Part shown: positions 29,801 through 41,200 of the stretch, piece by piece
Position numbering within the stretch: position 1 is the stretch's first letter
How the letters are laid out: each line of letters begins with the position of its first letter
DNA from: Okeania hirsuta
Lineage (GTDB): Bacteria > Cyanobacteriota > Cyanobacteriia > Cyanobacteriales > Microcoleaceae
Reading direction: 5' to 3'
Assembly: GCF_003838195.1 (NCBI RefSeq)
Contig: NZ_RCBY01000716.1
Location: 50,659 to 114,658, forward strand
DNA: 64,000 nt
Program-made: the position numbers and the translations under genes
Notes under the pieces: generated by a model
What the model was told of the DNA's origin: nothing
The model's input: the letters and a program-made list of their open reading frames with translations, nothing else
Database searches by the model: none

Positions 29801-32800
29801 GAAAACAGAAAATTCTCTAAAAGATTTAGTCAGTAGTTATCAAAGTTATTTAGAAACTAATGTAGAGACGTTTCGCGAAACCTCCCTACATGATATATGT
29901 TATACAGCTGCTACAGGTAGAACCCATTTTAATCATCGACTAGGAGCGATCGCATCCGAACCTCAAGAATTAATAGAGAAACTGCTAGAGTGGAAAACTC
30001 AGTCAGAATTAGTAGGAGTATTTTCAGGCGAGACAAATAAGCAAAGTCAGAAAATAGCATTCCTATTTACAGGTCAAGGCTCCCAGTATACAAATATGGG
30101 AAGGCAACTGTATGAACAAGCACCGACTTTCCGTCAAGGTTTAGACGAATGCGACCAAATTTTACAACCCTATCTGGAAGTACCTCTATTAGAAGTTATT
30201 TATCCTCAAGATACACAACAGTCAACTGCCGATTTATTAGATCAAACAGCTTATACACAACCAGCACTATTTGCCATAGAATATGCTCTCTTTAAATTAT
30301 GGCAATCATGGGGAGTGAAACCAGATGTAGTAATGGGGCATAGTGTAGGAGAATATGTAGCAGCAACAGTAGCAGGAGTATTAAGTCTGGAAGATGGTCT
30401 AAAATTAATAGCTATGCGGGGTAAGTTGATGCAACAGTTACCCTCTGGTGGTGAGATGGTATCGGTAATGGCATCAGAATCTCAGGTAATGGAAGCTATC
30501 AAAGAATATAGTTCCCAAGTAACAATAGCAGCAGTTAACGGACCGAAAAGTATAGTAATTTCCGGAGAGGGTGGAGCGATCGCTAAGATTTGTAGTGAAT
30601 TGGAAGCAGCGAAAGTGAAGACTAAAAAACTACAAGTATCCCATGCTTTCCATTCCCCATTGATGGAACCAATGTTAACAGAATTTGCAGCAGTAGCCAA
30701 AGAAATTACCTATAATAAACCGCAAATACCAATAATATCAAATGTCACTGGTACTGAAGTAGGTACAGAAATAACTACTGCTCAATATTGGGTAGATCAT
30801 GTTCTGCAACCAGTAAAATTTGCCCAGAGTATGAAAACTCTAGAAGAGCAAGGATATCAAACCTTCCTGGAAATCGGACCAAAACCAATATTGTTGGGCA
30901 TGGGCAGACGATGTGTAACAGAAGATGTAGGAGAATGGTTGCCATCATTGCGTCCGGGAGTAGATGAATGGGAACAAATACTATCAAGTCTGGGACAATT
31001 GTATGTCAAAGGAGTAAAAATAGATTGGTTAGGATTTGACTCAGACTATAGTCGTCAGAAAGTGGCATTGCCGACTTATCCATTCCAACGAGAAAGATGT
31101 TGGATAGAAACCAACAACAAGTTCAACTTCTCGCCTCAACAACAGTTTTCCAAAGGCCAAAACTTCCATCCACTACTAGGTCAAAAGCTAAATTGTGCCA
31201 GCGAACAACAAATATTTGCATCACAAATAGGGGAAAATTCACCCAACTATTTGAGTTACTATCGAATATTTGATCGAGCATTATTTCCGGCAACAGGCTA
31301 CCTAGAAATAGCAATGGCAGCAGGAAATCGCCAATTAAAAACACCCCAAATAGTAATAGAAGATTTAAGCATCAGTAAGGGATGGACACTACCACCAGGA
31401 GAATTAACAAATGCCCAAACCATTCTGACTCCACTAGACAATCAAAGCTACCAATTCCAAATATTTTCTCAACAACAAAATCAAGAGGAACAGAAATGGA
31501 AACTCCATGCTACAGGAAAAATCCGAACTGCTCAAACAGATACAACTCCTACTAAAGTAGATTTAGAAAAATATAAAGCTGAGTGTAGTCAATCAATAGA
31601 AGTTGAACAACATTATCAACAATGTCAGAAATTAGGGATTGATTATGGCAGCAATTTCCAAGGTATCTACGAGTTATGGTATGGAGAAAACCAAGCATTA
31701 GCTCAGATTAAATTACCCCAAGAATTGATAGCACAAACAATTGATTATCAGTTCCATCCCGCATTATTAGATGCAGCTTTGCAGATAATTGTTCATGCAC
31801 TGCCAGAAGTAGACAGCGATCTAACCTATCTGACAGTCGGGATAGAACAGTTCAAAATATATGGTAGTCCTGGGCTTTCCTTGTATGCTTGCGCATCGGC
31901 GATCGCTGTAGTGGAAAGTGAAAAAAGTTTAACCGCTCAAGTGACGCTAGTGACTCCAGAAGGAGAAATTATTGCCACAGTCGAAGGTTTACAAGTCAAA
32001 CTGGCGAATCAACAGACTATACTAGGAACAGAAGTAGAAATCAGTAATTGGTTGTATGAAGTAGAATGGAGATCCAAAGGTCTTTTGGGCAGATTGCTAC
32101 CACCTGCTTTCTTGCTCGATCCCGTAGAAGTTTCCCAAAAATTAACTCCTAGCTTTAAAGAATTAGTAAGCCAGGTAGATAATACTCAGACCTCAGAAAT
32201 AGAAAGGAACCTGGAAGAATTAAGCGTAGATTATATAGTGCAAGCTTTGCTATCAATGGATTGGTCTTATAAGCCAACAGAGAGCTTTGACTTGGAGGCC
32301 GTAGTTCAACGTTTAGGTATAGTTCCGAGTCAGCGACGATTATTTGGGCGTCTGCTACAAATCTTAGAAGAAGTAGGAATACTTAAGTACGACCAACAGC
32401 AATGGCAGGTACAACAAACCCTAGAAAAAGTCAACCCTAGCGAACAAAGCCAGAGTTTACTGAATCAATATCCAGAAGCAGAAGCAGCATTAACACTCTT
32501 AAACCGTTGTGCATCTCAACTCCGTGGAGTCCTCAAAGGAGCAATAAATCCCCTAGAACTGGTGTTTCCGAAAGGGGATTTGACGGCAGCTACCCAAGTC
32601 TATCAAGACTCAATTGTAGCCAAGGTGATGAACACGATAGTACAAAAAACCATCGCTCAAACTATTGAGGATTTACCCCCTAGCAGAGGGATTCGGGTGT
32701 TGGAAATTGGAGCGGGAACAGGAGAAACTACAAGTTATATTCTGCCCCATCTAAATCCTAATCAAACAGAATATATATTCACTGATATTGATGGCATACT

Positions 32801-35165
32801 TACCAGACAAGCTCAACAGAAATTCCAGGATTATAAATTCCTAGACTATCAAACCTTAGATATAGAGGTAGAGCCAAGTAGTCAAGGATTTGCATCTCAT
32901 CAATATGATGTAATTATTGCAGCCAATGTTCTTTATGCTACAACCAGTATAAAGCAGACATTATCCCATGTCCGACAACTGTTAGCACCAGGGGGAACAT
33001 TGGTATTGTATGAAAGAACAACTCGCTCTCGATTTTTGGATTTAATTTTTGGATTATTAGAAGGATGGTGGAAATTCAGCGATGATGAATTGCGGGCGGA
33101 CTATCCTCTCTTGAGTCGTCAGCAGTGGCAACAGGTTTTGAGTGAAACAGGTTTTACTCAAGTCGTTACTCTCCCAGAAGTTGAGGAGATGCCAGAAGTG
33201 TTTGCTCAACAAGGAGTTATCGTTGCTAAAGCTCCTCCAACAACTTTAGACTCAACATCATCGACACAGAAGAGCTGGTTGATACTGGCAGATAAACAGG
33301 GAGTTGCTCAACAGCTAGCTAGTCACCTGCGATCATCAGGAGATGCTTGTACATTAGTATTTGCTGGAGAGAACTATCAACAGCTTGCCCCGGAAGAATT
33401 TACGATCGCTCCTCATCATCCAGAAGAATTTGAGAAACTGATAGAAACTGTAGCTACCAAATCCCCATCCTTACTGGGGGTAGTACAATGTTGGACAACC
33501 GAAGCAGGGGTGGGTAGAAACATAAGCGCTGAGGAATTAGGACATTTATCGAAGCTAGGCTGTGGTACTACCTTATCTTTGGTACAAGCTTTAGTCAAAG
33601 CCAAGTTATCTGAGTCGCCCCGGTTATGGTTAGTAACGAATGGTTCTCAAGCAGTACCGTCAAATAATTCAGTCATACCAGGAGTAGCCCAATCTTCATT
33701 GTGGGGTATGGGGAAAGTAATTAGCCTAGAACATCCCGAACTCAAGTGCGCGTGTATAGATTTAGACTCACAGGAGACGATAGAGACTCAAGCTGAGGAA
33801 CTATTCGAGGAAATTTGGGCGGAGGATAAGGAAGATCGGGTAGCATGGCGTGGGGATGAGCGTTATGTGGCTCGATTGGTGGCTAGTCATCATCAGCAAG
33901 CAGTGACAGCACAAGAAGCTGATGCTACTACTACTCAAAAGTCTTTGCGTTTCCGGGAGGATGCTACCTACTTAATTACAGAAGGTATTAGCAGTTTAGG
34001 GTTATTGGTGGCTCGTTGGATGGTAGATAAAGGAGCCAAGCATCTGGTGTTGCTAGGAAACTGTTCGCCAGATGGTACTAACAGTCAAACAATAACTGAG
34101 TTAGAAAAAGCTGGAGCTTCGGTTGTAGCTGAAAAAGTTGATGTGTCCGATATGGAATCGATCGCTAGAGTGCTACACAACATTAAGGACTCAAATATAC
34201 CGCTAGCAGGAGTAATCCATTCCGCAGGAATATTGCCCGATGGAATGCTACAAGATCGGGTTTTGTCTGACTTTGAAGAAGCGATCGCATCAAAAGTTAA
34301 AGGTGCTTGGCATTTGCATCAATTGACTCAAAATCAGCAGCTAGACTTTTTTGTAATGTTTTCTTCAGTTGCATCTCTGTTGGGTTCACCAAATCAAGGA
34401 AATTATGCTGTAGCTAATGGGTTTCTAGATGGTTTAGCTCATTATCGTCGGGGTATGGGATTGCCAGGATTGAGCATTCATTGGGGAACTGTTGCTCAAG
34501 GTGGAGAAAGTGTTAGTTTACAGCAGCAGGGAATAGCAGCAATATCTCCAACTCAGGCGCTAGAGTCTCTAGAGCTACTGATGAGTGGTTCAGATATAGA
34601 AGTAGGGGTGCTACCAATTGAGTGGTCTGCTTGGCAGGAAAGAGTAGCCCAATGGCCTTTCTTGGCAGATTGGCAGGAAACAACTCAAACTACTTCTGAA
34701 ATATATAAGTCAGAATTTCTGGCAAAATTGGAGGCAACAGCACCCAATGAGCGTCGCTCGTTATTAGTGGCTCATGTTCGACGTCAATTTGCTCTAGTGT
34801 CAGGAATTAAAAATCCTGAATCTATTTCATTAGAAACAGGATTTTTTGACCTAGGAATGGATTCTTTGACTTCTGTTGAGTTGAGGAATAAGTTGCAGAT
34901 AAGTTTAGATTGTTCTCTGCCATCTTCTCTAGCTTTTGATTATCCTAATATTCAGTCACTAACTGATTACTTGGAAGAAACAATACTTCTGCCATCAGAG
35001 GCTCCTGGTTCTGAGTCAGAAACACCAGAGGCAAGATTGGAGAAGGATTCCTTGGAGCTAGAGTATTCAGAAAGTCTATTTTCTGAAGTTAATCAGCTTT
35101 CTGAAGATGAAATTGATCTGGCGGTTGATGACGCTATAGATGAATTAGATCGACTTTTAGAATGA
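26793..35165 (+). CDS. ECH2-hairpin array-KS-AT-DH(His lost)-MT-KR(cofactor loop lost)-ACP
   Basis: Protein of 2,790 aa. Residues 1-250 are ECH2, the decarboxylase of the branching cassette (EGHALGGGFAIGLYADL). Residues about 280-535 are six helical hairpins. KS follows (about 545-970, Cys720), then AT (Ser1184, malonyl HAFHS). The DH begins near 1450; its catalytic His is Tyr1490 (YYRIFDRALFP), though the HPALLDAAL motif is kept. A SAM methyltransferase shows LEIGAGTG near 1970. The KR cofactor loop reads TEGISSLG (2396-2403) instead of TGGLGALG, and LTGR has become LLGN; Ser and Tyr (NYAVAN) remain. ACP Ser is 2691. The predicted net work is ECH2 decarboxylation, extension and C-methylation, keeping the ketone. 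In curacin and jamaicamide an ER follows ECH2; none does here. Confidence 0.94.
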   Translation: MAKLNFNQDSVKGNSKAQLVELGNGVVQITMNDEENRNNFSQEMVTGLFQCFQAVRENKNYKVVILAGTNNYFGTGVSGEQLMSTFQTEDNFSVEKITELLTLALNCPIPVIAAIEGHALGGGFAIGLYADLLVLSQESFYASNFLKYGFIPGAGAVFILLKKLGLELGQEMVYTARNYRGKELEKRGIPFPVLPRKEVLKFARKIANEIAEKPRLSLVTLKKYLISDIRKKLQEVLPKEVEMQEITFNQPEVKNLILSSFAGGEGNKQESFDKKQSQLTEEENILYQLQSGNISLENAETLLLEMTEEKIPETVQDVKAIAPENYDELLSEELLSLVSAGEISLEAAENLLLEVVEPEENTEKLLNQLQSGEISLENVESILLGLDEGKSPAKTTTQKKIDNYENKSVNTDNYDDLLSEELLSLVSSGEISLEAAENLLLELEVVKPEDHTEKLLNQLQSGDISLENVESILLGLDEGKSPAKTTTQKKIDNYENKSVNPDNSEELLSLLSSGKISLDAAENLLLEVAPEIKTDVSEGLNSGNNDIANTDIAIIGISCRYPGANNWQEFWENLKNGVDSVTDPPPGRWEEKNWYNPDPENPGTAYSKCAGFLEEIDKFDPLFFKISPEEAQFVEPQQRIFLEEAYHAIEDAGYATDSLKGEKCGVFVGASTGDYLKLLSIAGLETHRFVLTGNILSLVPARIAYFLDLKGPVATIDTSCSSSLVAIHQACESIQRGESEMAIAGGISICATADFQIASSQFQMISPDGRCKTFDASASGTTWSEGCGVILLKSYSQAVQDNDLIYGVIKGTGVNYDGNTNGISAPSSQSQASLEAAVYQKFGINPETISYVEAHGTATPLGDPIEVEALTEAFSKWTKKKHFCAIGSVKSNIGHASTAAGVSGLIKTILCLKNQKLVPSLHFEQPNPHIDFENSPFYVNTELKDWEVSAGEPRKAAVSSFGFSGTNAHIVIEEAPSEVRSQKSKVRSEEYLERSLHLLTLSAKTENSLKDLVSSYQSYLETNVETFRETSLHDICYTAATGRTHFNHRLGAIASEPQELIEKLLEWKTQSELVGVFSGETNKQSQKIAFLFTGQGSQYTNMGRQLYEQAPTFRQGLDECDQILQPYLEVPLLEVIYPQDTQQSTADLLDQTAYTQPALFAIEYALFKLWQSWGVKPDVVMGHSVGEYVAATVAGVLSLEDGLKLIAMRGKLMQQLPSGGEMVSVMASESQVMEAIKEYSSQVTIAAVNGPKSIVISGEGGAIAKICSELEAAKVKTKKLQVSHAFHSPLMEPMLTEFAAVAKEITYNKPQIPIISNVTGTEVGTEITTAQYWVDHVLQPVKFAQSMKTLEEQGYQTFLEIGPKPILLGMGRRCVTEDVGEWLPSLRPGVDEWEQILSSLGQLYVKGVKIDWLGFDSDYSRQKVALPTYPFQRERCWIETNNKFNFSPQQQFSKGQNFHPLLGQKLNCASEQQIFASQIGENSPNYLSYYRIFDRALFPATGYLEIAMAAGNRQLKTPQIVIEDLSISKGWTLPPGELTNAQTILTPLDNQSYQFQIFSQQQNQEEQKWKLHATGKIRTAQTDTTPTKVDLEKYKAECSQSIEVEQHYQQCQKLGIDYGSNFQGIYELWYGENQALAQIKLPQELIAQTIDYQFHPALLDAALQIIVHALPEVDSDLTYLTVGIEQFKIYGSPGLSLYACASAIAVVESEKSLTAQVTLVTPEGEIIATVEGLQVKLANQQTILGTEVEISNWLYEVEWRSKGLLGRLLPPAFLLDPVEVSQKLTPSFKELVSQVDNTQTSEIERNLEELSVDYIVQALLSMDWSYKPTESFDLEAVVQRLGIVPSQRRLFGRLLQILEEVGILKYDQQQWQVQQTLEKVNPSEQSQSLLNQYPEAEAALTLLNRCASQLRGVLKGAINPLELVFPKGDLTAATQVYQDSIVAKVMNTIVQKTIAQTIEDLPPSRGIRVLEIGAGTGETTSYILPHLNPNQTEYIFTDIDGILTRQAQQKFQDYKFLDYQTLDIEVEPSSQGFASHQYDVIIAANVLYATTSIKQTLSHVRQLLAPGGTLVLYERTTRSRFLDLIFGLLEGWWKFSDDELRADYPLLSRQQWQQVLSETGFTQVVTLPEVEEMPEVFAQQGVIVAKAPPTTLDSTSSTQKSWLILADKQGVAQQLASHLRSSGDACTLVFAGENYQQLAPEEFTIAPHHPEEFEKLIETVATKSPSLLGVVQCWTTEAGVGRNISAEELGHLSKLGCGTTLSLVQALVKAKLSESPRLWLVTNGSQAVPSNNSVIPGVAQSSLWGMGKVISLEHPELKCACIDLDSQETIETQAEELFEEIWAEDKEDRVAWRGDERYVARLVASHHQQAVTAQEADATTTQKSLRFREDATYLITEGISSLGLLVARWMVDKGAKHLVLLGNCSPDGTNSQTITELEKAGASVVAEKVDVSDMESIARVLHNIKDSNIPLAGVIHSAGILPDGMLQDRVLSDFEEAIASKVKGAWHLHQLTQNQQLDFFVMFSSVASLLGSPNQGNYAVANGFLDGLAHYRRGMGLPGLSIHWGTVAQGGESVSLQQQGIAAISPTQALESLELLMSGSDIEVGVLPIEWSAWQERVAQWPFLADWQETTQTTSEIYKSEFLAKLEATAPNERRSLLVAHVRRQFALVSGIKNPESISLETGFFDLGMDSLTSVELRNKLQISLDCSLPSSLAFDYPNIQSLTDYLEETILLPSEAPGSESETPEARLEKDSLELEYSESLFSEVNQLSEDEIDLAVDDAIDELDRLLE
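27640..28402 (+). repeat. Helical-hairpin repeat array between ECH2 and KS
   Basis: Three units of about 80-90 residues, each of two hairpins, give six copies of a pattern like LLxLxSGxISLExAExLLLE. Units begin at about 27640, 27878 and 28148. The last two are nearly identical at the DNA level (about 270 bp period), including a shared linker GKSPAKTTTQKK. Confidence 0.9.
29861..29890 (+). repeat. Imperfect palindromic repeat inside PKS coding sequence
   Basis: The 30-bp sequence TGTAGAGACG-TTTCGCGAAA-CCTCCCTACA is an imperfect palindrome resembling the GTAGAGACG-type interspersed repeats of cyanobacterial spacers. It encodes VETFRETSLH in the region before the AT, where sister modules read YPDLAIAD. 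Confidence 0.6.
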
Positions 35166-35212
35166 GTTAGTTAATATCAAATTTGTAATCATAAAGTATA
35201 GGAGGAATAAAG

Positions 35213-38200
35213 ATGGAACTTAACTCACCCGAAAAACTCTCAAATGAGCAACGTTTACTACTAAAACTCAAACAAGCAACTGCAAAAATTCAAGCACTTC
35301 AAGCAGCAACTACAGAACCAATAGCTATTGTTGGTATGAGTTGTCGTTTTCCCGGAGGTGCATCTACTCCACAAGCTTTCTGGGATGTTTTACAAAATGG
35401 AGTAGATACGATCGCTGAGGTCCCAAAAGAGCGATGGCATCTTGATGATTATTACGATCCCGATCCAGAAACTCCAGGCAAAATGTACAGTCGTTATGGA
35501 GGATTTATCAATGGAGTACAAGAGTTTGATGCCAATTTTTTTGGTATTTCCCCTAAAGAAACCACTCATTTAGACCCCCAACATAGATTACTCTTAGAAG
35601 TCACTTGGGAAGCTCTAGAGAATTCAGGAAATAATCCGCAACAACTTAAAGGAAGTCAAACGGGTGTATTTGTTGGTATTTGTACCAATGACTATACTTC
35701 TCGTATATTCAGTCAAGGTCTAGAAAAAATTGATGCTTATATGAGTTCAGGTAACTCCCACAGTACAGCATCAGGGCGAATTTCCTATACTCTGGGGCTA
35801 GTCGGACCTAATTTAGTAGTAGATACATCCTGCTCTTCTTCATTGGTAAGTATTCATTTAGCCTGTTCAAGTTTAAGAAATAAAGAGTGTAATCTAGCTC
35901 TAGCAGGAGGGGTGAATTTATTGCTATCTCCAGAGCTTAGTCTTGCTCTGTCTCAAGGTCGTATGTTATCGGTAGATGGTAGGTGCAAAACCTTTGATGC
36001 TTCAGCAAACGGTTATGTCCGTGGAGACGGATGTGGGATTATTGTATTGAAGCGCCTCAGTGATGCAGTTGCGAATAAGGATAATATTCTGGCAGTAATT
36101 CGTGGCAGTGCTATTAATCAAGACGGCCCCAGTAGTGGTTTGACAGTACCTAATGGTCCTTCTCAAGTAGCTGTTATCCGTCAAGCTATGGCTAATGGAG
36201 GAATAGATGCAGCAGATATTAGTTATATTGAAGCTCATGGAACTGGAACTTCCTTGGGAGATCCGATAGAAGCCGAAGCTTTAGGAACAGTTTTTGGCAA
36301 AACCCATTCTCAAGAGCAACCTTTAATCATTGGTTCAGCCAAGACTAATATTGGTCACACCGAGGGAGCAGCAGGAGTTGCAGGTTTGATGAAATTAGTC
36401 CTGCAATTGCAACATCAACAAATAGCACCGTCACTGCATTTTAATGAGCCTAATCCTTATATTAATTGGTCTCAATTACCTGTACAAGTATCGACGAATC
36501 TTACCCCTTGGGAAACTAATGGCAAAAGTCGCATCGCTGGCGTAAGTTCCTTTGGTTTTAGTGGAACTAATGCTCATATAATCTTAGAAGAAGCACCAAG
36601 AGAAGGCAACAGTAAACAGGCAACAGGCAACAGTGAAGATGACTTAGAACGTGCAGTTCATATCTTGACTCTTTCAGCTAAAAGTGAAACAGCTCTTAGT
36701 GAGTTAGTCAATAGTTATCAAAATTATCTAACAATTCATCCCGAATTAGGGGTAGCTGATATCTGCTATACAGCTAATATAGGACGTGGCCAGTTCCACC
36801 ACAGACTAGCAGTTATTGCACGCAACCAACAAGAATTAATAGAAAAACTCCGAGAAAACCAGGAAGGAGAAGAAGTAACCGGAATTTACTCAGGAGAACT
36901 GACAAACAATACTACCGGAAATAAAATCGCTTTCCTCTTTACAGGGCAAGGTTCCCAATATGCAAACATGGGAAGGGAGTTGTATGAACAAGCACCCACT
37001 TTCCGTGAAGCGATTAACCAATGTGAAGAAATTCTGAGTAGTGTGGAAACTTTCCAGGAAAAGTCTTTACGAGATATTCTTTATTCTGAAGCTACAGATA
37101 ATTCTGGTTCATCTTTGATAGACCAAACAGCGTATACCCAACCAGTGCTGTTTGCTATAGAATATGCCCTATTTAAACTGTGGGAATCTTGGGGAATTAA
37201 ACCAGATGTAGTCATGGGTCATAGTGTGGGTGAATATGTGGCAGCAACTGTAGCCGGAGTATTTAGTTTAGAAGATGGCTTGAAACTAATTTCCACTAGG
37301 GGAAGGTTAATGCAGAAATTACCTGCTGGTGGTGAGATGGTTTCAGTAATGACTTCAGAGTCGAAAGTCCTGGAAACTTTGAAGGCAATGTCTCTGGAAG
37401 AAAAAGTAGCCATAGCAGCTATGAATGGACCCCAAAGCATAGTAATTTCTGGGGAGTCTGAATCAGTAAGAGCGATCGCAACTAAGCTCGAATCAGCCGG
37501 AATCAAAACCAAACAACTACAGGTATCCCATGCTTTCCATTCACCATTGATGGAACCGATGTTAGCAGAGTTTGAAACTGTAGCGAATCAAATTACCTAC
37601 AATCAACCAAGGATATCAATTATATCAAATCTCACGGGAACCAAAGCAGACAATAGTATAACTACAGCTCAATATTGGGTGAGTCATGTACGGCAACCAG
37701 TAAAGTTTGCCCAGGGTATGAAAGAGTTAAGCGAGCAAGGCTACGAAACTTTCTTAGAAATCGGACCAAAACCAATTTTGTTGGGAATGGGAAGGCAATG
37801 TTTACCAGAAGTAGGTGTATGGTTGCCATCGTTGCGTCCAGGAGTTGATGAATGGCAACAGCTCCTTTCCAGTTTAGGACAGTTATACGTACAGGGAGTC
37901 AAAGTAGATTGGTTAGGATTTGATCGTGACTATAACCGAGAGAAAGTGCTATTGCCTACCTATCCATTCCAAAGAGAAAAATATTGGATAGAAATTAACA
38001 ATGGCTATCAACAAAAACTGTCTTTGTCAAAATATTTGCACCCGTTACTAGGAGAAAAAGTTGACTTAGCAGGAATAGATGAGCAATATCGTTTTCAATC
38101 ATACCTAAGCCCTAAATCTCCAGACTACCTCAAAGATCACCAAGTATTCGAGCAAGTCCTATTTCCAGGTACGGGATACCTAGAATTAGCAATGGCAGCA

Positions 38201-41200
38201 GGAAAAAATATCTTCAGCTCTCAAGAACAAGTAGTAGTATCTGATGTGGTGATAGCGCGAGGGTTAATTCTACCAGAAACAGAAATCAAGAAAGTACAAA
38301 CGGTAGTCAGCCCTTCAGAAGACAATAGTTATAAGTTCGAGGTATTTAGCGGATCGGAAATTGATAATCAACGCACGCTAGAATGGAAGTTGCACAGCGA
38401 AGGAAAAATCTACTCAGAGCCAATTGCCAAGGATAAAGAAACCATAGACTTAGAACAATATCAAAAAGATTGTACTCAAGTAATAGAGGTAGAAGAACAT
38501 TATGAAAAATGTAAGTCTTTAGGTTTAGACTACGGCAATTGTTTCCAAGGACTAAAACAGTTGTGGAAAGGTAAAGGCAAAGTTCTAGGCGAAATAGTTT
38601 TACCGGACGAATTAATCGAAAACGTAACAGATTATCAGCTACATCCAGCCCTATTAGATGTAGCCCTACAAATTACAGGTTATGCTCTAGCTCAATCAGA
38701 CACAGACGATCAAACCTATCTGCCATTAGGGATAGACAAATTGAGAGTATATCGTCGGACAATAAGTAAAGTATGGGCGATAGGACAAGTACAAGAAAAC
38801 AGCTTAACAGCAAACATTTTCTTAGTAGATAACCAGGGAACGGTATTAGCCAAGCTAGAAGGATTCAAGGTAATGGCAACCACTGCCGATGTACTCTTGA
38901 AAAGTATGCAGCCAGATATCAGTCATTGGTATTATAAAGTTGACTGGCAAGCTCAAGAGTTACCACCAACGAACCCATCAACAGCAAGCAGCAAATGGTT
39001 AATCTTGGCAGAAGATACTCAACTAATAGAAGCACTACAAAACAAAGAGCAAGAGTGCATTCAAGTATCGCCAGGAGAGACATATAAGCAATTAAGTCCA
39101 CAGCACTATCAAATCAATCCCAATAACGAGGAAGAATTTCAACAACTGCTGGCTGAAAATTCAGGAATTACAGGAGTTGTACATTTCTGGGGAGTGCAGA
39201 AATCAGAAAACAAAGAAAACTTAGAATTAGATAAAATTCAAGAAAATATTTGTGCGTCTGCACTGCATTTGGTACACGCAATTCTCGAAAGTAATAGCGA
39301 GACAACACCACAGTTGTGGTTGGTAACGCAAGGAACTCAGAGTGTTAACAAAGACTCGGAAGTAATTAATCCTGAGTATGGAAGTTTATGGGGATTCGGC
39401 GGAATAGTTGCCATAGAACACATAGACCTAAAGTGTAAACGTTTCGACTGCGATCCAGAAGCCAATATTGAGCAAAACCTAGACTCCTTAGTAGCTGAAC
39501 TATTATCAGAAAATATCGAAGACCAAATAGCGATACGTCAGGGAAATCGTTATGTGGCCAGATTAGGACGAAAACCACAGCAACAAACAATGAGTGCCCC
39601 TGGGCAACCAGTGCAATTAAAACTGCCAGAATACGGACTGATAGACAACCTCGGCTGGCAGCCAATGCAGCGTCCTGTTCCTGAAGTTAACGAAGTAGAA
39701 ATTGAGGTAGCAGCAGTAGGACTAAACTTCCGAGACGTACTCAATGCTTTAGGATTGCTCAAAGACTACTATGCCGAACACCTGGGCATTACCAGTGCCC
39801 AACAACTCACCTTTGGTTTGGAATGTACGGGCACAATCTCTGCTGTGGGAGCAGAAGTCTCACGGTGGCAAGTAGGGGACGAAGTAATAGTAAATATGCT
39901 CCATGATGGTTTCAGTAGTTTCATTACTGTTCCTGCTGAGGCTGAGTATCTCATGGCTAAACCGAAACAAATGAGTTTCAGTGAAGCAGCAACCTTACCT
40001 CTGACATTTTCCACAGCTTACTATGGATTGCAGCAGTTAGCCAAAATTAAACCTGGCGATCGAGTATTAATTCATGCAGCAGCAGGAGGAGTAGGGCAGG
40101 CCGCAGTACAAATAGCTCAACAGGCGGGAGCAGAAGTATTCGCTACTGCTAGTCCTCCTAAGTGGGAATTTCTCAAATCCCTGGGAATCAAACATATTAT
40201 GAACTCCCGCACCCTAGATTTTGCTGACCAAATCATGGAGATTACTGAAGGAAAGGGAGTTGATGTAGTCCTCAATAGTCTCAATGGAGATTACATTCCC
40301 AAAAATTTGGAAGTATTATCTCCTCAAGGAAGATTTGTGGAAATTGGCAAAATCGGGATTTGGGAGCCACAGCAAGTTCAAGAAAAACGACCAGATGTCA
40401 GCTATTTCGCTTTTGATTTAGGACAAGTATCCCACGAACAACCAGAGGCAATGGTTCAGGTGTCAGAGGGATTAACCCACAAATGGAACCAAGGAGAACT
40501 TGTTGCCTTACCTCACAAAGTATTTTCTAGTACACAAATTACAGAAGCCTTCCAGTATATGCAGCAAGCCAAAAATATAGGGAAGGTAGTCATAGAAATG
40601 CCACAACTTTCTATTGATTCTAAGTCTATCCAAGCTGAAGGAAGTTATTTGGTTACAGGTGGATTAGGAGCATTAGGATTAGAATTAGCCAAATGGATGG
40701 TAACACAGGGGGCAAAACATCTAGTTTTGAGCGGACGTCGCACTCCTAATGAAAACGCCCAAAAAGTCATTGAGGACTTAGAAACAGCCGGAGCTTCTGT
40801 GAGTGTGTTATTAGGAGATATTTCCCGTCAAGAGGATGTCGCCCAAACTTTAGAGACAATATCAACGTCATTACCTCCACTGAAAGGGGTGATTCATGCA
40901 GCAGGGGTGTTGGATGACGGATTAGTTCAAAATCTGACTTGGCAGCGGTTTACTAAAGTGATGGCTCCCAAGGTGCAGGGAACTTGGAATTTGCATCAAC
41001 TGACTAAAGATTTACCCTTAGATTTCTTTGTTTGTTTTTCCTCCATGGCTGCTATTCTAGGCGCTCCCGGCCAAGCCAATTATTCTGCAGCTAATTCTTT
41101 CATGGATGCCTTAGTTCACTATCGTCGAGGTCTGGGATTACCAGGATTGAGTATCAACTGGGGAGGTTGGGGATCTGTAGGGATGACAGCTCGTTTAGAT

